DNA of 64,000 nt from Takakia lepidozioides (lineage: Eukaryota > Streptophyta > Takakiopsida > Takakiales > Takakiaceae). The stretch lies in NCBI GenBank assembly GCA_030704615.1, contig CM060732.1, positions 45,427,053 to 45,491,052 of the forward strand, written 5' to 3'. A model generated the notes under the pieces. It saw only the letters and a program-made list of their open reading frames with translations. It searched no databases and was not told the origin of the DNA. A program made the position numbers and the translations under genes. Of the stretch, positions 21,501 through 35,000 are shown piece after piece (position 1 is the stretch's first letter; every line of letters starts with the position of its first letter).

Positions 21501-24500
21501 AGTTATGCAGAACAGGTAAATCTAAACAGTGCATCCATTTACCTCCAATACACTGCAGGGAAACCAAAGATACGTTCTAGATATGTCCATCTGGATCGTA
21601 GTCTAACTCTGAACGCATTCACGTACATATTTGGTTGAATCATGATCATAAATCAAAGTAAAAATTTGTTTAGACAAATCGGTCAGATCACCATCAAGAC
21701 GTACTGATGATTACGTTTTCCCCAATTTAATGTAGATACTCAACTTGTTTCTGATAAAATTTGTCTCAGGTACTGGAGAAAGAGAACATGACATGGAATG
21801 CCATCGAGCTCGCTCCCTTGAAGAAAGATCTGGATTCGCTATCTTCTACATCCAGTCATTCTGCAACGATCATCCCCACGTGCTCTGTACCTATGAAGTT
21901 GATTGATCTAGACACCACACAGGAGAGATTATCCAAAGTGTCCTATTTGAAATCTGGCGAAGTTCTCGTCCTTGTTCAGCAAATTGTCGGGGAGGCACTT
22001 TACAAACTTTACCTCAGCCCGAGGTTTGGAGTGGATCTTAGCACTGCAAATCCTATCAGGGTGTTCAAGAGGGGCACTGATCGACTAGCATTTGATGAGA
22101 CGTGTAAATTAATAGCCCTCTATGACCGCTCCCTGGCCACTGTCAAAATTGGTCGGTTTGGCGAAAGATTCACTACTGTGGACTGGACCGGTGTCGAAGT
22201 GGCTTTGAACGACTGGGGGATCAACAGTGTCACGTGGATGGAATTTGTTCCTGGGAAGAGGGAGCTTGTCATAATTGATGATGCTCAGTGTGTTCGTCTG
22301 TTTGAAATGAGCCCGTCTGCTATGATGCGCCCACGGAATATTAAGTTCAATCCATTTTTCAAGGCATGCATTTCCGTCGATGGAGCTTGCCTCATCGTTT
22401 TTCACAAAATTACAAAGGACTACGAGGTTGCAGACGAACCACTGCCATCTGAAGAAGTTTCTGTGGAAATTCCGAGCTTAGACAGTACAGCTGGTAAGTT
22501 TTTCAACTTTCTATAGTTTCGGTCATGATGATTTAAGGCACTTGATCTCACTTCATGCATGTAAATCTTGAACACCACGGTGGCTATGTAGTTTTTGGTG
22601 CAGCGGGACTGCGCGTGGGGTATTATCGTTGATGCGAATAGTGGACTGTCGATAGGAGGACGATAGCTCAATGTGGACTGTCGAATCTAGATATGTCACG
22701 TTGCTTCACCTGCACCCAATTGTGATGCATGAACGAGTGCATTTAGTAACTGCATATTATCAAGTCCTTGATGTTTTCTGGACAGCAGGGGCAATCATTC
22801 GAGACTCGAACAATGAAGCTGGCAATTTGGCAGTTGAAGTTTACATGCTTGATGAGACGATGTCACATATGAAAAGCGTTGAGCTGGACGTGCTGATTAC
22901 AGACACCGAAAGGTTGGTGGCAACAGTGGTGTGTTTTGGCCCACAAATGCATTTGGTAATCCATGACAGTACGAAACCAGAGGTTATTTGCTCCAGATTG
23001 TTGGAGATCAGCTCTGCATCTGAGGTTTGTGAATTGAAAGTACTGAATAACAAATATCAGAAAGTGGAGGAGGTTGCAAGCTCATCCGAGAGGTTATGTA
23101 TTGAGTTGGAGTACATTTACTACATCTTCGATAAGTACTCGGTGAGCCCTCCCTTACAAAGCAGTTTGTCTGAAACCGGTTGTACAAGACGGCAATTATC
23201 TTTTGAATTACTGTGGAAAGCTGGACAGGTGCAGATGAATCTAAGTGCACAAACTGTCCACTATGTGAGTTCTCCAATGGAAAAACTCAAGCAAGAAAGA
23301 GGGAAAGATTTCTCTGGGCTAGAAATCATCTTCAATTCCCAGTCACTTGAAAGTTTCAGACTGTTGCCTGGGACATCAAGACAAATGCAGGTTGGAAGCT
23401 TCTCCAGCAGTAGTCACACTGCAGTGAAGGCCGGGGATTGGGTACAACGTCTGGTTTGCCTAGTGCCGATTCAGATTGCTCGGGCAGAAAACAATGGTTT
23501 GAAGCCTCTCGTGGATGGACTGCAGATTCCAGCTAACCTGAATTATGCAGATGCTCTTTCTCTGGCGAATGTGATTAGATTTGGGTTTTACGATTCGGTC
23601 CTGGAAAGTTGGGTGGGGAGCATCAAAGTGGTTTCCTCTATGGGGAAACAAAGCAGTGGTAAATCATATCTTCTCAACCACTTAAGTGGTTCTCTGCTCG
23701 ATGTAGCTGGAGGTCGCTGCACCGATGGTGTGTGGATGACGATGCGCACCACAAACGATTGCATGTATATTTTACTTGACTTTGAGGGCCTCGGAAGCTT
23801 TGAGCGCAGCGAGCAAGAGGATATGCTTCTTTCCATCCTTAATGCAGCTGTCAGCAATATCACGATCTTTAACAAGAAGGTACGTTCCCAACCCCTTCAC
23901 AGGCTTGATGGTCCAATTTTATGAACCTGCTTCGGACTAGCCACATGTTCTCTTCAAATCTCCAAATTTCACTAAACTAGTTGAAGATGCACCATAATAT
24001 AGGTCAAACTTCGACTGCTCAATGTGTATATACCGTACAGCAGACCTGACCGTCGTCTTTCCTGAGCTTGCTTGACACTACAGACCTGTAATGAACATTC
24101 TGACTCTCAAATGGCGCTCGAGATCACTGAATGCATTGGAGAGACGAATTTAAGCCATCCAAGCTCATGGAAAACTAATTAGTGCCACCCCAGCTCGTAC
24201 CAGCTCATTTCAGTTGCATGGGCCCATTCCATCCGTCGTATGTACATACAGTTCCTCTTCCGATGAGGAGCGGGTGAGGAGGTGGCACATGATAGATGTG
24301 ATTCTTGCAGGACTTCCATTTGGACAAAGAGACGGAGGCAGTATTCGAAAGATTTCAGAACGGAGTGAGTTTGGTGAAGGAAGATGAAAAGCTATTCAAG
24401 GGCCTCTTCTACATGGCCGTGAAAGACGTGGACGCTGCAGATGTTGAGGATTTGAAACGGGAATTCCAGGACAAAATCTCTCTCATTTGCAGCAAATCTC

Positions 24501-24919
24501 AGGACAATTTTCTGACGAAAATGTATGGTGGAGAGGTTGATATTGCCGCCATGGCTCCCTTCAATCGCCCAGAGTTCTATGAAAGCATCATTGACATCGC
24601 CAGAACTGTTGAAGAGCTGGATACTTGCAACCACAATGGACAGGGCTTCAGTAGAGACTTGAAGCTGGTGATAGCTCAGATTAGTGCCAAGGATTGGTCG
24701 CCAATCGACTCGAAGCGCGTTGCATTCAAGGTCAACTTGCTGAAAAAACATCTCAGTTCAGCTGTCACCTTTGGGCGCTCGAGAGTGGCAAACACCAAGA
24801 TGCCATTGCTAAATTTCGACACCGACGAGAACATTAATGAATCGGGTCATATGCAAGTAGACGGTTATGACTTTGACATGGTTGACACCAACATTCAATT
24901 GGCTCCTCATGAAAGCCAG
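18553..24919 (+). pseudogene. VLIG-type giant GTPase with WD40-like section; frameshifted and 3'-incomplete
   Basis: Five plus-strand exons: about 18553-20192, 20280-21515, 21770-22493, 22789-23879 and 24311-24919. All internal borders are GT-AG with matching phases. The first ATG (MKDKRYAGYG) at 18553 is the chosen start. Exon 3 has repeated short beta-strand patterns like a degenerate WD40 propeller (MKLIDLDTTQERLSKVSYL; INSVTWMEFVPGKRELVIID). Exon 4 has the G1 loop GKQSSGKS (23643-23666), RCTDGVWM, and the G3-like DFEGLGSFERSEQEDML (from 23778), as in VLIG/interferon-inducible very large GTPases. Exon 5 continues the G domain (KDVDAADVEDL). A -1 frameshift lies near 19400-19440, where HNTVYIFYWHQG must join CNFIRYLVELCDTV. 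After the donor GTAAAT at 24920 no further exon is visible, although the family usually extends well beyond. The call is pseudogene, or a real gene with an assembly error and unseen exons. Confidence 0.65.
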
Positions 24920-25803
24920 GTAAATTAACTTTAAATAGAGTACTGTAGGATTCTTACATGTGATCTGAGATCACTTTTCAAAACTGTACAAATATCTTGG
25001 CCCAAATACAAACAAAATTAAGCTGCGGTACTCTAGGATTATAGGTCTTGCGGCGTCGCGGTGCTGAGGGAGACTCTTGCACATGCTTGGTAGCTTGCTG
25101 CATAGTTTCTGAAATATTTTGGGCTCTTCCAAGTCTGATCAGGTGATAGGAACCATTTTGGATTCGTTGGGGAAAGCGTTTCAGCGTGCACTGCACTGCA
25201 CTGCACTTAACAGTCACCTTCAAGTAAACGTTTCTAACTCTTCATGTAGTCCAGTCTATATATGTATTGCTACTTAGTGCTAGTCCGGTCTGTATATGTA
25301 ACACATACGAAAGTGAAGGAAGGGGTGCTGCCTTTCTTAGACAAGCATTCATCTGTAAGTGCCTTTGTCAGGGAACTCTAAATCTGCATATATATTATAG
25401 ATTTTTTTATTAAAAAAATACAACACCACACAAACCTAACTTGAGACTAGGCTTTTTGCAGCACATAGAGCAAGCAATGCAAAATGTCAAAAATACTCTC
25501 TTATACGATAAAATGCATCATTAAATAAAACTCCATCATGCCACATTTGCTGTTGACAAGCCATCAGGCAGAATAGGCTCAGAACAATTACAGCTCAATT
25601 GACATAATTTACAAATCTACACTGGAAGCTAACAGCCTGTATGGGTTACCAAAGACATAAATCATGTCGATAAATGCACACCTGGAACTACTGAAGTAAG
25701 TCCATTTGTTGTGACAAGATACCCTTACAGAATACATTGCAACATCATGGTGCCCACTAGAGATAGCTGTATCATAACTAGTCCTTTACGTAGCATAGGG
25801 TAA
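24920..25803. other. Convergent intergenic space after the GTPase and catalase genes
   Basis: No exon, RNA gene or repeat that I can support. It contains the catalase 3' untranslated region on the minus strand. Confidence 0.4.
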
Positions 25804-28800
25804 TCACATATTGGCCTTCAGACCCAGGCGTGATGCAACTTTTAGGCCCAATGTCTTGTCGCACTGTTAGAAACAGAGACACACACCTGCAATTAGTATC
25901 TTATCTATTTCTTTCATTGCAGTGATTTTTATCCTAAACTTCTTTCCCATTGTGCACACTCACTTGGGTGGCCAGAGCCTTTGCATTAGCAGGCTGAGCT
26001 GGCCTCTCTCTAAGTTTGACCGAGGTCCAAATTGCAGCAAGAGAGAGACACAAAAAAGGAGAGAAGCCAAATTTTGCTCTATCCTCCTGAGCAGGTATAG
26101 ACTAGTCTGTAAACACAAATACGAGTCTCACTGCCAGATCCCTTAAGCGACTGACATCCTCCTGTGATCAGAACCATCAAAGTTTTAATGCAGAATGGCT
26201 ACACTATCCTAAACCCATGTAATATCAATAAAACACCACTAAACAATAATTACATCGCACAGTTATAAGGAACAAAAAATTCCCTGATGACTGCAATCAA
26301 CCCAAAATATGCTGAGTAAGCCTTTCAAGAGGCAACATGACTGACCTGCGACCAATAAGAGAGCCAGATGCTCCGGACCTCAGGAGTGACACGAGCGTCT
26401 GACAAAGCCTCTTCCCACATTTTGATGAAGCGCTCTTGTCTGCAGTTGAATAGACAACTATCTGGTCAGATCTGATGGAGTCAGGAACTGCCAACTACGA
26501 ACCCTGCCTCCAGCCTGTCCTCATGCTGTTCCAAATTTGTGTTGCTTGCAGCCAATAAAATAATTATTAACAGCCAAAGTTGTTACAGTGGTCAGCAGCA
26601 TCGGGTATCTATCCCCTACCTCGGCAGTTACTCCTTACAACATACATCTTTCACACTTCCGGGAAAAACAGATGCTCTTGCTGCAGGAATGTACTGGGAT
26701 TCAAAAACACATGTGAAATTGGGTATACTCCAATGAAAGAGGGCCCAGCCAACAATAACTGCAACCATTATCCGAAAGGAAACAGAGAACACAAAGGTCT
26801 CAGAGACAAAATTGAACTAAAAGCCCAGAGGAGAATGGCTGGTGTAATTGCACTTATACCTGTCAGGTGCCCATGACCGGAACCTTGCGCCAGGCTGTGC
26901 AAAGTTGTTTTCTTTCTCAATCATCACCTGTAATTTGAATAAAGGCAACATACCAGATTACATACTGAATACGCTTTAAAAATATTTACCATCCATATAG
27001 GTAAAATTCACCATAATGAGCAATACTTGTTTTAGAAAGTCTTTTGTTCAAAACTAATACAAATATGAGGGGACTTTCAGTGGTCTCCAAAGACAGAAAA
27101 AACTACAACCTTCATTTACCTACCCTGGTCAGCATTATGCAAAGAGAACCAGCATCTACAAACTTGGCTAACGGAACTTCAAAGACAAAAGAACCATAGA
27201 ACCACCATACCACTAATACCTAAAACCCTGGACAAGCGCAAGAAGCCTTACCTTTTCACGCTTTCCACTCACGACAGTGGATGGAATGGGCACTCTTTCT
27301 GAGTGGCGGACAGGATCGAACCGGGATGGGAAATAGTTCACCTGTCACAAAAATCAAGTACATGATTATTCACTGAAAACAATCTACCCATAGATCAAAC
27401 GCAGAGATATCAGCCTAGGGCTCATTTCCTCGGCCAAATGTATACCAGTCTCTCAATGCAACAACCCACATTACTGTTAAATCAAACATTATACCAGGTC
27501 CCAAGGACAAAGAAAACATACAAAGGATCCACATAACCTTAGGGAAATAACAATAGAGTGACGGAGAGAATCTGCAGCAGACACTAAATACTTGCATAAT
27601 AAGTAGGGCGAGTTGGCATCAAAATACACTCACCTCCTCATCTCTGTGCATGAAGTTCATGGCACCCTCATGATGGTTGTTGTGGTGGGCACACTTAGGA
27701 GCATTTACAGGCAGCATCAAGTAGTTGGGACCCAAACGGTGTCGCTGCGTGTCCGCATAGGAGAAAATACGGGTCTGCAACAGCTTGTCATCCGTGTAGT
27801 ATACCCCAGGCACCACAATAGAAGGGCAAAAAGCAAGCTGCTCATTCTCAGCAAAGAAGTTATCAATGTTCCTGTTAAGCACCAATCGTCCCACTGGTTG
27901 CAAGGGGAAGAGCTCCTCTGGCCAAATCTTAGTAACATCCAATGGGTCAAAGTCAAACTTATTTTCGTCTGCCGGATCCATCGTCTGGATAAAGAGCTTC
28001 CACTCTGGGTAATTACCCGCAGCAATAGAATCATACAGATCCTTGGTGGCATGGCTGTGGTTTGAACCCCCCACAACTACGGCCTCTTCGTTAGTCAGGG
28101 TTTTCACTCCACCAGTTGGAAGCCAGTGAAATTTGACATATGTTGACTTGCCCACCTTGTTGATCAGTGTAAACGTGTGCACACCAAAACCTTCCATGAA
28201 TCGGTAGTTTTCAGGAATGCCCACATCATCAAACAGAAAAGTAAACATGTGGCAGCTCTCTGGATGATGAGAGAAAAAGTCCAGAATGCGCCATATTTCT
28301 TGAATATGAGTCTTAGGATTGGGCTTCAGGGCATGAACCATGTCAGGAAACTTCATTCCATCTCGTACAAAGAAGACTGGAAAGTTGTTGCCCACCATAT
28401 CAAAGTTTCCCTGATGTACATACCAGATCATTCCATGTACATCAAAAAATGAGGAGAGCACCTCAAGTCTAACCTAGATCATTGGCTGGGCCTGACCTGC
28501 TTTGCGTGCAGCTTCTCTGTACAAATCTACAGACGGTAGTAACAAGAAAATGAAAGTGCCTGCTGCCGAGTCCTTTTCTCACTTTACAAGTCAAGGTGTT
28601 CATAAGCCAGTAGTTCTATAATGCTGCTCACTAATATGTGCTCAAAACAAACGGCAGGTCCTAATTTCCATCCCCTGTCCTGCAATAATGCAAAAGAAAT
28701 TTAGTTCAAACTCTTAATAAACTTAAACATACCTCGCGAGTGTAAAATTTGACAGCAAAACCTCGAGGATCCCTGAGAGTCTCAGGGCTGCCACGTTCAT

Positions 28801-29779
28801 GTATAACAGTTGAGAAGCGAAGAATCACCGGGGTCTGCACACCAGGGGCCCGCAGAAAATCGGCACAGGTGAGATGAGAAATATCATGGGTGACCTCAAA
28901 AAAACCCTTGGCACTTGCTCCCCGGGCATGAACCACACGCTCAGGAATGCGCTCCCTGTCAAACTGCGCAATCTTCTCTATCAGATGGTAGTCTTCCAGC
29001 AAAATGGGGCCTGCAAACCACATCCACACATCAGATACATACACCAGTAGTGTATCATCTGTAATTAAATATGGTGAGTTTTGTAGTGTCCACTATTAAA
29101 CCAAGTACACAAACCAACACCTGACTCTCCCAGAAATTGAAGCTTGTACTCTCCTACTCTTACTCAAACTCACACTCTTTGATGAGTGGTAAATGTCTAC
29201 CCACTTTCAATGAAAAGTGATGGACACTATGGTACACATCTTACTAGTTCAGAACACCAATCAACACTAACTTGGCTTTCTTGTACAGATACACCCACCA
29301 GAGAGGTGCAGCTCTTCACGATTAAAATTCATGGGGGAAGGTAGCATCTTAATGATTTTTGCCTAACTGGATACCAAGGAAATTGATAGGCTAATAATGA
29401 AAATGACCTTCTAACATTCCCAAATTCCTAGGGCTAGGAAAATCTTCCTCTTCTCTGCTAATCTGTGCAGACGAGCAGTTCAATCTATCACCAAAAGGAA
29501 TTGGGAAGCCCAGTCATTTGGGTGCAACATCAATTTCCACTCCTCTTCTTTGTGCCTCTCTAGAGAGCTCTCTCTTCTCTGTCTAAGTTAGTCTACACTG
29601 AAATCTCTGAAATCACCTTTAAAGTGCTACAGGATTTGAGCAGAGAAGGTTAGGATCATAAAATCAATACCTCGCTCTCCCACAGTAAGAGATGCATTGT
29701 TGTTCCACACAGGAGCGCCCGAATTGGTGGTCCAAAATGGAGAGTTGTAAGCACTTGATGGCCGGAACTGCCGCCACAT
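25804..29779 (-). CDS. CAT: Peroxisomal catalase, 7 exons
   Basis: Haem catalase, converting H2O2 to water and oxygen in peroxisomes. Minus-strand exons: 29779-29671, 29010-28733, 28410-27634, 27341-27252, 26927-26860, 26439-26346 and 25863-25804. They sum to 1476 nt, 491 residues plus TGA, against the usual 492 of plant catalases. All junctions are GT-AG and in phase. Catalytic His lies in [16 protein letters not shown], the distal Asn in [16 protein letters not shown], and the proximal haem Tyr in [29 protein letters not shown]-type and [10 protein letters not shown] motifs are present (here [19 protein letters not shown]). The C-terminus is [11 protein letters not shown], like the peroxisomal-targeting end of plant catalases. 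The N-terminus, [16 protein letters not shown], differs from the usual MDPYKYRPSSA. No breaks, so likely functional. Confidence 0.95.
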
Positions 29780-32070
29780 CCACTCACCGAAAATCTCAGT
29801 ATCGTCTTACTTACACAGCCAGATTTGTCAGGACTACTACTCTTACACAACCCGTAGCTTCATGTTCAGGTCTACTCGCAACGTAGTCCTCAATTGACTC
29901 ATACAGAAATAGCTTCAAAAAAGATAGAGATCAATTGCAAGATGCAGCCCCGCATGGACTGAAATCGAAGGCCACGAAATTGCAACTTTCAAAATTCCAT
30001 GGCAAGAAAACTTAAAGCTATTGAATCCTCCAGGAAACCAAATTCCATCAATCCTCTCTCAACAAACAGTCCAGCGGAAACATACCAGCAAATAAGCACA
30101 ACCAGACACAATGTGCCTCAATCATCCCCGGTACCTCCCGCCTTACACTACTATCAACATACAGCATCTCCTACAGACACCCACCTTCTCATCCCACCCA
30201 ATTTCCTCCATCCCCAATTACCCGCACGAACAGAAAACAAGACAACGTATCCATACAAGCCGCCAATCCAAACAAAGCACAGGAAAAAGAATGTCAACAG
30301 CAGAGCACCTTGTAAGGATCCATCCTGGATAGCAATCAACCGAACCACAGACGTCTGTACAATATGACCACCACGCACGTAATCACTCTGCCCGCAAGCA
30401 GGCACCAAAGCGTATGCGAAGGTCAGATGCTCCGGTGCCCACGAATGCGGTGGGATTTCAAGGCGCCGCCGACATCTCATCACTGGATAGAAAGAGATGA
30501 TGTGACCGCCAGTGTGCGCACCGCGGGCCTCGATCGTGGCCTTCATATTTTCCTTCCACGTGTTTTTCCAGGCCCAAAACTTTCATCACGGACTCGAGAA
30601 GAGGACGACTGATGAATGCCTGCTTCCTGTCCACTTGTTGGTGATGGGTTCAAATCCTGTAGTTCTTTTCCAAGCGAGATGCAGCAGGAATTCTGTCTCG
30701 AGGAAAGTGTTTCCATGCCAAAACGATGGGTTTTATTACCTCCATGGCGGAAAGTCCAGTGTAGATTGCTGGTTGCTGGGGGGGACCCACATCGAGAGTG
30801 AGGAAAGTTATGGAGCCTGCCCAGTCTGTCCTTTTAGCTCTCTGTAGGTACACTAGTCCAATGTCCAGGAAGGTGCCATGCTGTTCGGTCGGAGAGAAAG
30901 TGACGGTCATGGATAAGTGAGCAGATGCAGAGGTACAAGGTGGTGTTGAAAGGTGGGCGGTGAAAGCTGAGTTAAAGATTGAGCACAAGTGCCTGCATCC
31001 CCGCCTGTCTTTTGTTCCATAGTTTAGGTGGTGACTTGAGGTGGAAGAGGAGATGCGAGAGTGACCGAGAACGCAGTACGACTAATATCTGTTGAGCTAC
31101 ACCGCTTCGGAGCGCTGGTGGCGGCATCTTGTCTTCTCGCGGGTAGATGCCTTGGCTCTTACTTTACGCATTGACACCAGATCATGGGTACGATGAAGGT
31201 TTTAGTACTGAATATAATTTGTTTGTTCCTGAGGCTAGGAGGTATTCAAATTATTTCAACTGTCCAGTTATCTGTGTCTAGCAGTGATCATTTGGTTTGA
31301 GCCTGAAGAGGTCGTTTAGAATCGGGCAAATTTCTGGAAAGGAAGTGTCCAGCTTCAGAGCTAGTGTGGGGCTCTGTCCATAATCTTAACTATAGCACGG
31401 TGGTATGCCTGTGTATGGTTTTGACCCAGCTTTTCAGTTCTATCGTGGTACCTGATTCCCCAAGCCCATTTGGAGATTTAAACCTTAAAGCTTTGGGAAT
31501 TCCATCTGCTATGGTTGCTTGTGGACGGGGATTGGGCTGGGGGGTTTGAGGCTGCAGTATCAAGCAGTCAACTGCTTGTAGGATGAGCAAGTTCTTTATT
31601 GTCATATGATCTTGCCGGGGCTCTCTCTAGGAGCATTTTCGACGGGCTGAGCTTATGCCTAAGTCACCTGCATGATTCCACATTGGTGCTAGCCACATAG
31701 AATCTTGCAGACAGAATTAGGGTAAGTGACGGTGGTCCATGGGTTTGCCCACAACTTGCACTGTAGAGGGAAGATCTGGGCCCCTGCATTGAACGATACC
31801 TTGGAGAATCGCCTATCGACTGGCCTGTCAGCCTTTTGTTGGTTAGGGGTTGACGTATTTGACCTACTTTAGGGTTTTGGAGTTGTTCAATTGTAACTTT
31901 TTCTCTCCTGCAGTCATTTGAAAAAAGTTAGTGCCTCCCAATTGTATCCAAGGTGTCCAGACTTGACTCTAATTGGTTTCCAATGCTAATTTGCTGCAGA
32001 CAGGGTCATTATGCGGTCACCTGTGGTTCAAGATTAGCATTTAGTCTCCAGGCAGCTCTACCTTGCAAGG
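29780..32070. promoter_or_regulatory. Divergent intergenic region between catalase and the plastid gene
   Basis: About 2.3 kb separates the catalase ATG (minus) from the next gene's ATG (plus), so both promoters should lie here. I see no clear core elements, no protein-like ORF and no repeat. A long 5' untranslated leader with introns is possible on either side. Confidence 0.35.
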
Positions 32071-35000
32071 ATGCCTTCCACCAGCATTTCCATTCCTTGT
32101 GTATATCACTGGTCGGGCCCCTATTCGCAACTTCTCTCCGATCAGCAGCATAGGTCTTCAGTTACAGGTCAAACGCAGAGTGCTTTGTGGAGTAGGAGGG
32201 TCCAATCATGCAGCAAGCAAGATTATAGCAGTTGTTCAAGTAGAGTGTCTCTGTCATTGGCCAGGCTCCATGGTCGAGCCTCCAGACAATCAGGTTCTGT
32301 AATTGGTCAGCCATTGCTTCTCTCTCAAAACATATCTTTTCTTAGATGTAGTGAATTGATAGGTATGCAATTAGGTCAAGGCCTTCACAAGGGCCCTGTA
32401 AAACATAGAAGTAGGCTACGACTCCGGTTTGGGGCTAGAGCAGAAAGTGGCCGCGGTATTGCACCATCATTGAAGATGGCCAAAGGCATCGAGACAGACT
32501 CCCTCCTTCCATCAGTACGAGAGAGTACGATGCAAGCAATTGATGACCTTGGTGGGAGAGTAACAGCTGGTGATGTGGCAGCACGTGGGGGCTTGAAAGT
32601 TACCCAAGCAGAGAATGCTTTGCAGGCCCTTGCAGCAGACGCTGGAGGCTTCTTGGAGGTAAAGTAGCCATCCATTATTCTTCAAATCTATGTACATAAT
32701 TTCAGTGCTTCTACATCCTCTCTTCTAGGCTGGAGGTGTTCCTGTATGATTTAAGCGCTTATTGAGGAAATGGTGAACTACCACATGAACACTATAGTTT
32801 GCAACATTGTGTATCCGTTTTTGTGCATGGGAATCTCATTGCTAGCGACTGCTTTAACTGATGGGTTGTCAAGGTTGATAGCCTCCTCGGCAAGGGTCAG
32901 CTCAATCAGACATCTGGAAATCCAACCCTGATCGCTGCAAAGCGGGATTTTGACTTGATATCCTAGCATGTAGATTATCTGTCTGCAGCCTGGCAGGACT
33001 GGGGCATTCTGACATGGGCCTCGCCTTCACTAGTAAGGCAGGGCCCCATGACTGCTCCAGAGAGTGAGGTGGTGCTTTTAGCCCTGTGCCTGATTTCCCA
33101 CAGCACGGGGTTACGTACATCACAACATGTATGTTGCCTCTTTTATTTGTATTCTGGCTCTAACTGGTTGTGTAGCGGTCTTGTGTGGTAACAAAGGATG
33201 TTGCTTGGACTAACTTTGGATGGAACTGCAGGTGTCAGATGAAGGAGATGTGCTGTATGTTTTACCTAAAGAGTACCGCTCTAACCTTACTTCAAAATCA
33301 TTGCGACTAAAATTGGAACCCATATTTGACAAGCTCAAGGTAAATTGGAGCTTTCATAGTTTTCCTTTCCTTCAATCTCGGATGCTGTGTTTTCTAAAAC
33401 CATTTTATGAAGGAAAAAATGTGTCTGATAGCCCTGTGGCAGCACAGCATCATTTGCAGTATTCAGCTTTCAAGTATGCAATGATTTGAGGGTTCCCCGT
33501 CTGATGCTTGGAGATGCTACAAAGAATTGATCTTACCTGTGGGCGGGAGGCTGGGTAGGCCATAGCAGAGTATGCCATACGGGTTTCTTTTGGGACGGCA
33601 CTGCTGGCGTCCATTGTCATTGTGTACAGTACCATTATTGTTCTGCTCTCATCAGGCAGAAGGTGTGTATAACACAACCCACCTTCTAGGTCCTGATCTG
33701 CGGTTTCCTTCTGCAATCAAAACTTAGAACTGTATGCACATGGCTGTGATCTTCTCTGTGCTATGTTGGTTGATCCAACTCATCACCACAGTTACGTGTC
33801 ATGGTTTCCTGCTCTTAGATGTGTGGATTTCTGTTGTGGTGCCCTGTGAAGTGGACTTCAGACTTGGGGCTTAATACATCTTGCTGATATATATTTTTTC
33901 TTCGCTCCTCCCCCTATCCATGGCTTTTGGATAAAAGAATGGCATGCATGTTGACAAGGTCCAAGCCAAAGATGGGCATTACTAAATTGGATTTTCAATG
34001 CAGTGATGATGATAATCGGGGCAACCGAGGTGGCTATGGGAACCAGCGATATGCAAACTCGGGGTTTAATTTCTATATCAGCCCTTTTGATTTGCTATGG
34101 TATTTATCTATGCCAACTCAATAGACCTTCTGTTCAAAATGATGTAATTACAAGCAAATGTTCAATAGTCACCACATGACCACACATGTGAGGTGCTGCA
34201 TGTCAAGCAAGTTAAACTTTCCAGTGATTAGCTCCACAGAGGATTATCAGCAGTTGATGCCAGATCACTTGTCCATACTTTCGGAACATTAAGGCTTTAG
34301 TTCTTGTCACTATCTCTGAACAAAATTCAACAATGTGTAGTTCAACACTTGCGGCCCTTCCAATGTTGTGCTAATGGCTCTGTCCCTCAGATTTTTGACT
34401 TTTAAAGCGGTATAATCCAGTCAGTTTGCAGCAACATAGGCTCAAGTTTAGCTTGAGGGTTCTGGTGCAGGTATTGGGATCCATACTATCACCGAAGATC
34501 AAGGGCAAAGCGGGGTGGCTTGAATTTCTTTGAATCTGTGAGTTACTTCTGAAAAGCACGTATTATGAGTTTTTCACACAGGGTGTGTATGGCAGTCGCA
34601 GCTGTAAGTCCCTAGTAACAAGCTTAAAGGGTGCTGTTAAAGCCACTACCTGTCTACTAGGGCGGAAAGATGTATGTGTACTCTGCATTTTGTCTAGAAT
34701 ATTTTCCGAGTTTTTGCCAAGCTGGTTTACATTGATGTGAGTTGATTTTCACAGTGGAATTGTCCAGGTCTTCTCTTTTGTGTTTGGTGACGGTGATCCG
34801 AACGAAGGGATGGAAGATCTACGATGGAAAGCGGTGAGACTTTTGCCCACCTTCACAATCGCTTGGTCCCCGTATAAGAGCGAAAGGCAGCTTTCAGAGG
34901 AGGTCACTTTGAAATCCACTCTGGAAGAGCCAGTGATGAGATTTGGATTGGAGGATTTTTTAAACCTGTTTAATAAGTCAGTGGGAGAAAAGTATATCTG

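Noticed and set aside
24929-25800. Downstream exons of the GTPase gene
   Set aside because: No open stretch with plausible splice sites or VLIG-like sequence was found before the catalase 3' end.
29999-30367. 122-codon plus-strand ORF upstream of catalase
   Set aside because: Low-complexity Pro/Thr/His composition with no motifs; probably part of the catalase promoter or leader.
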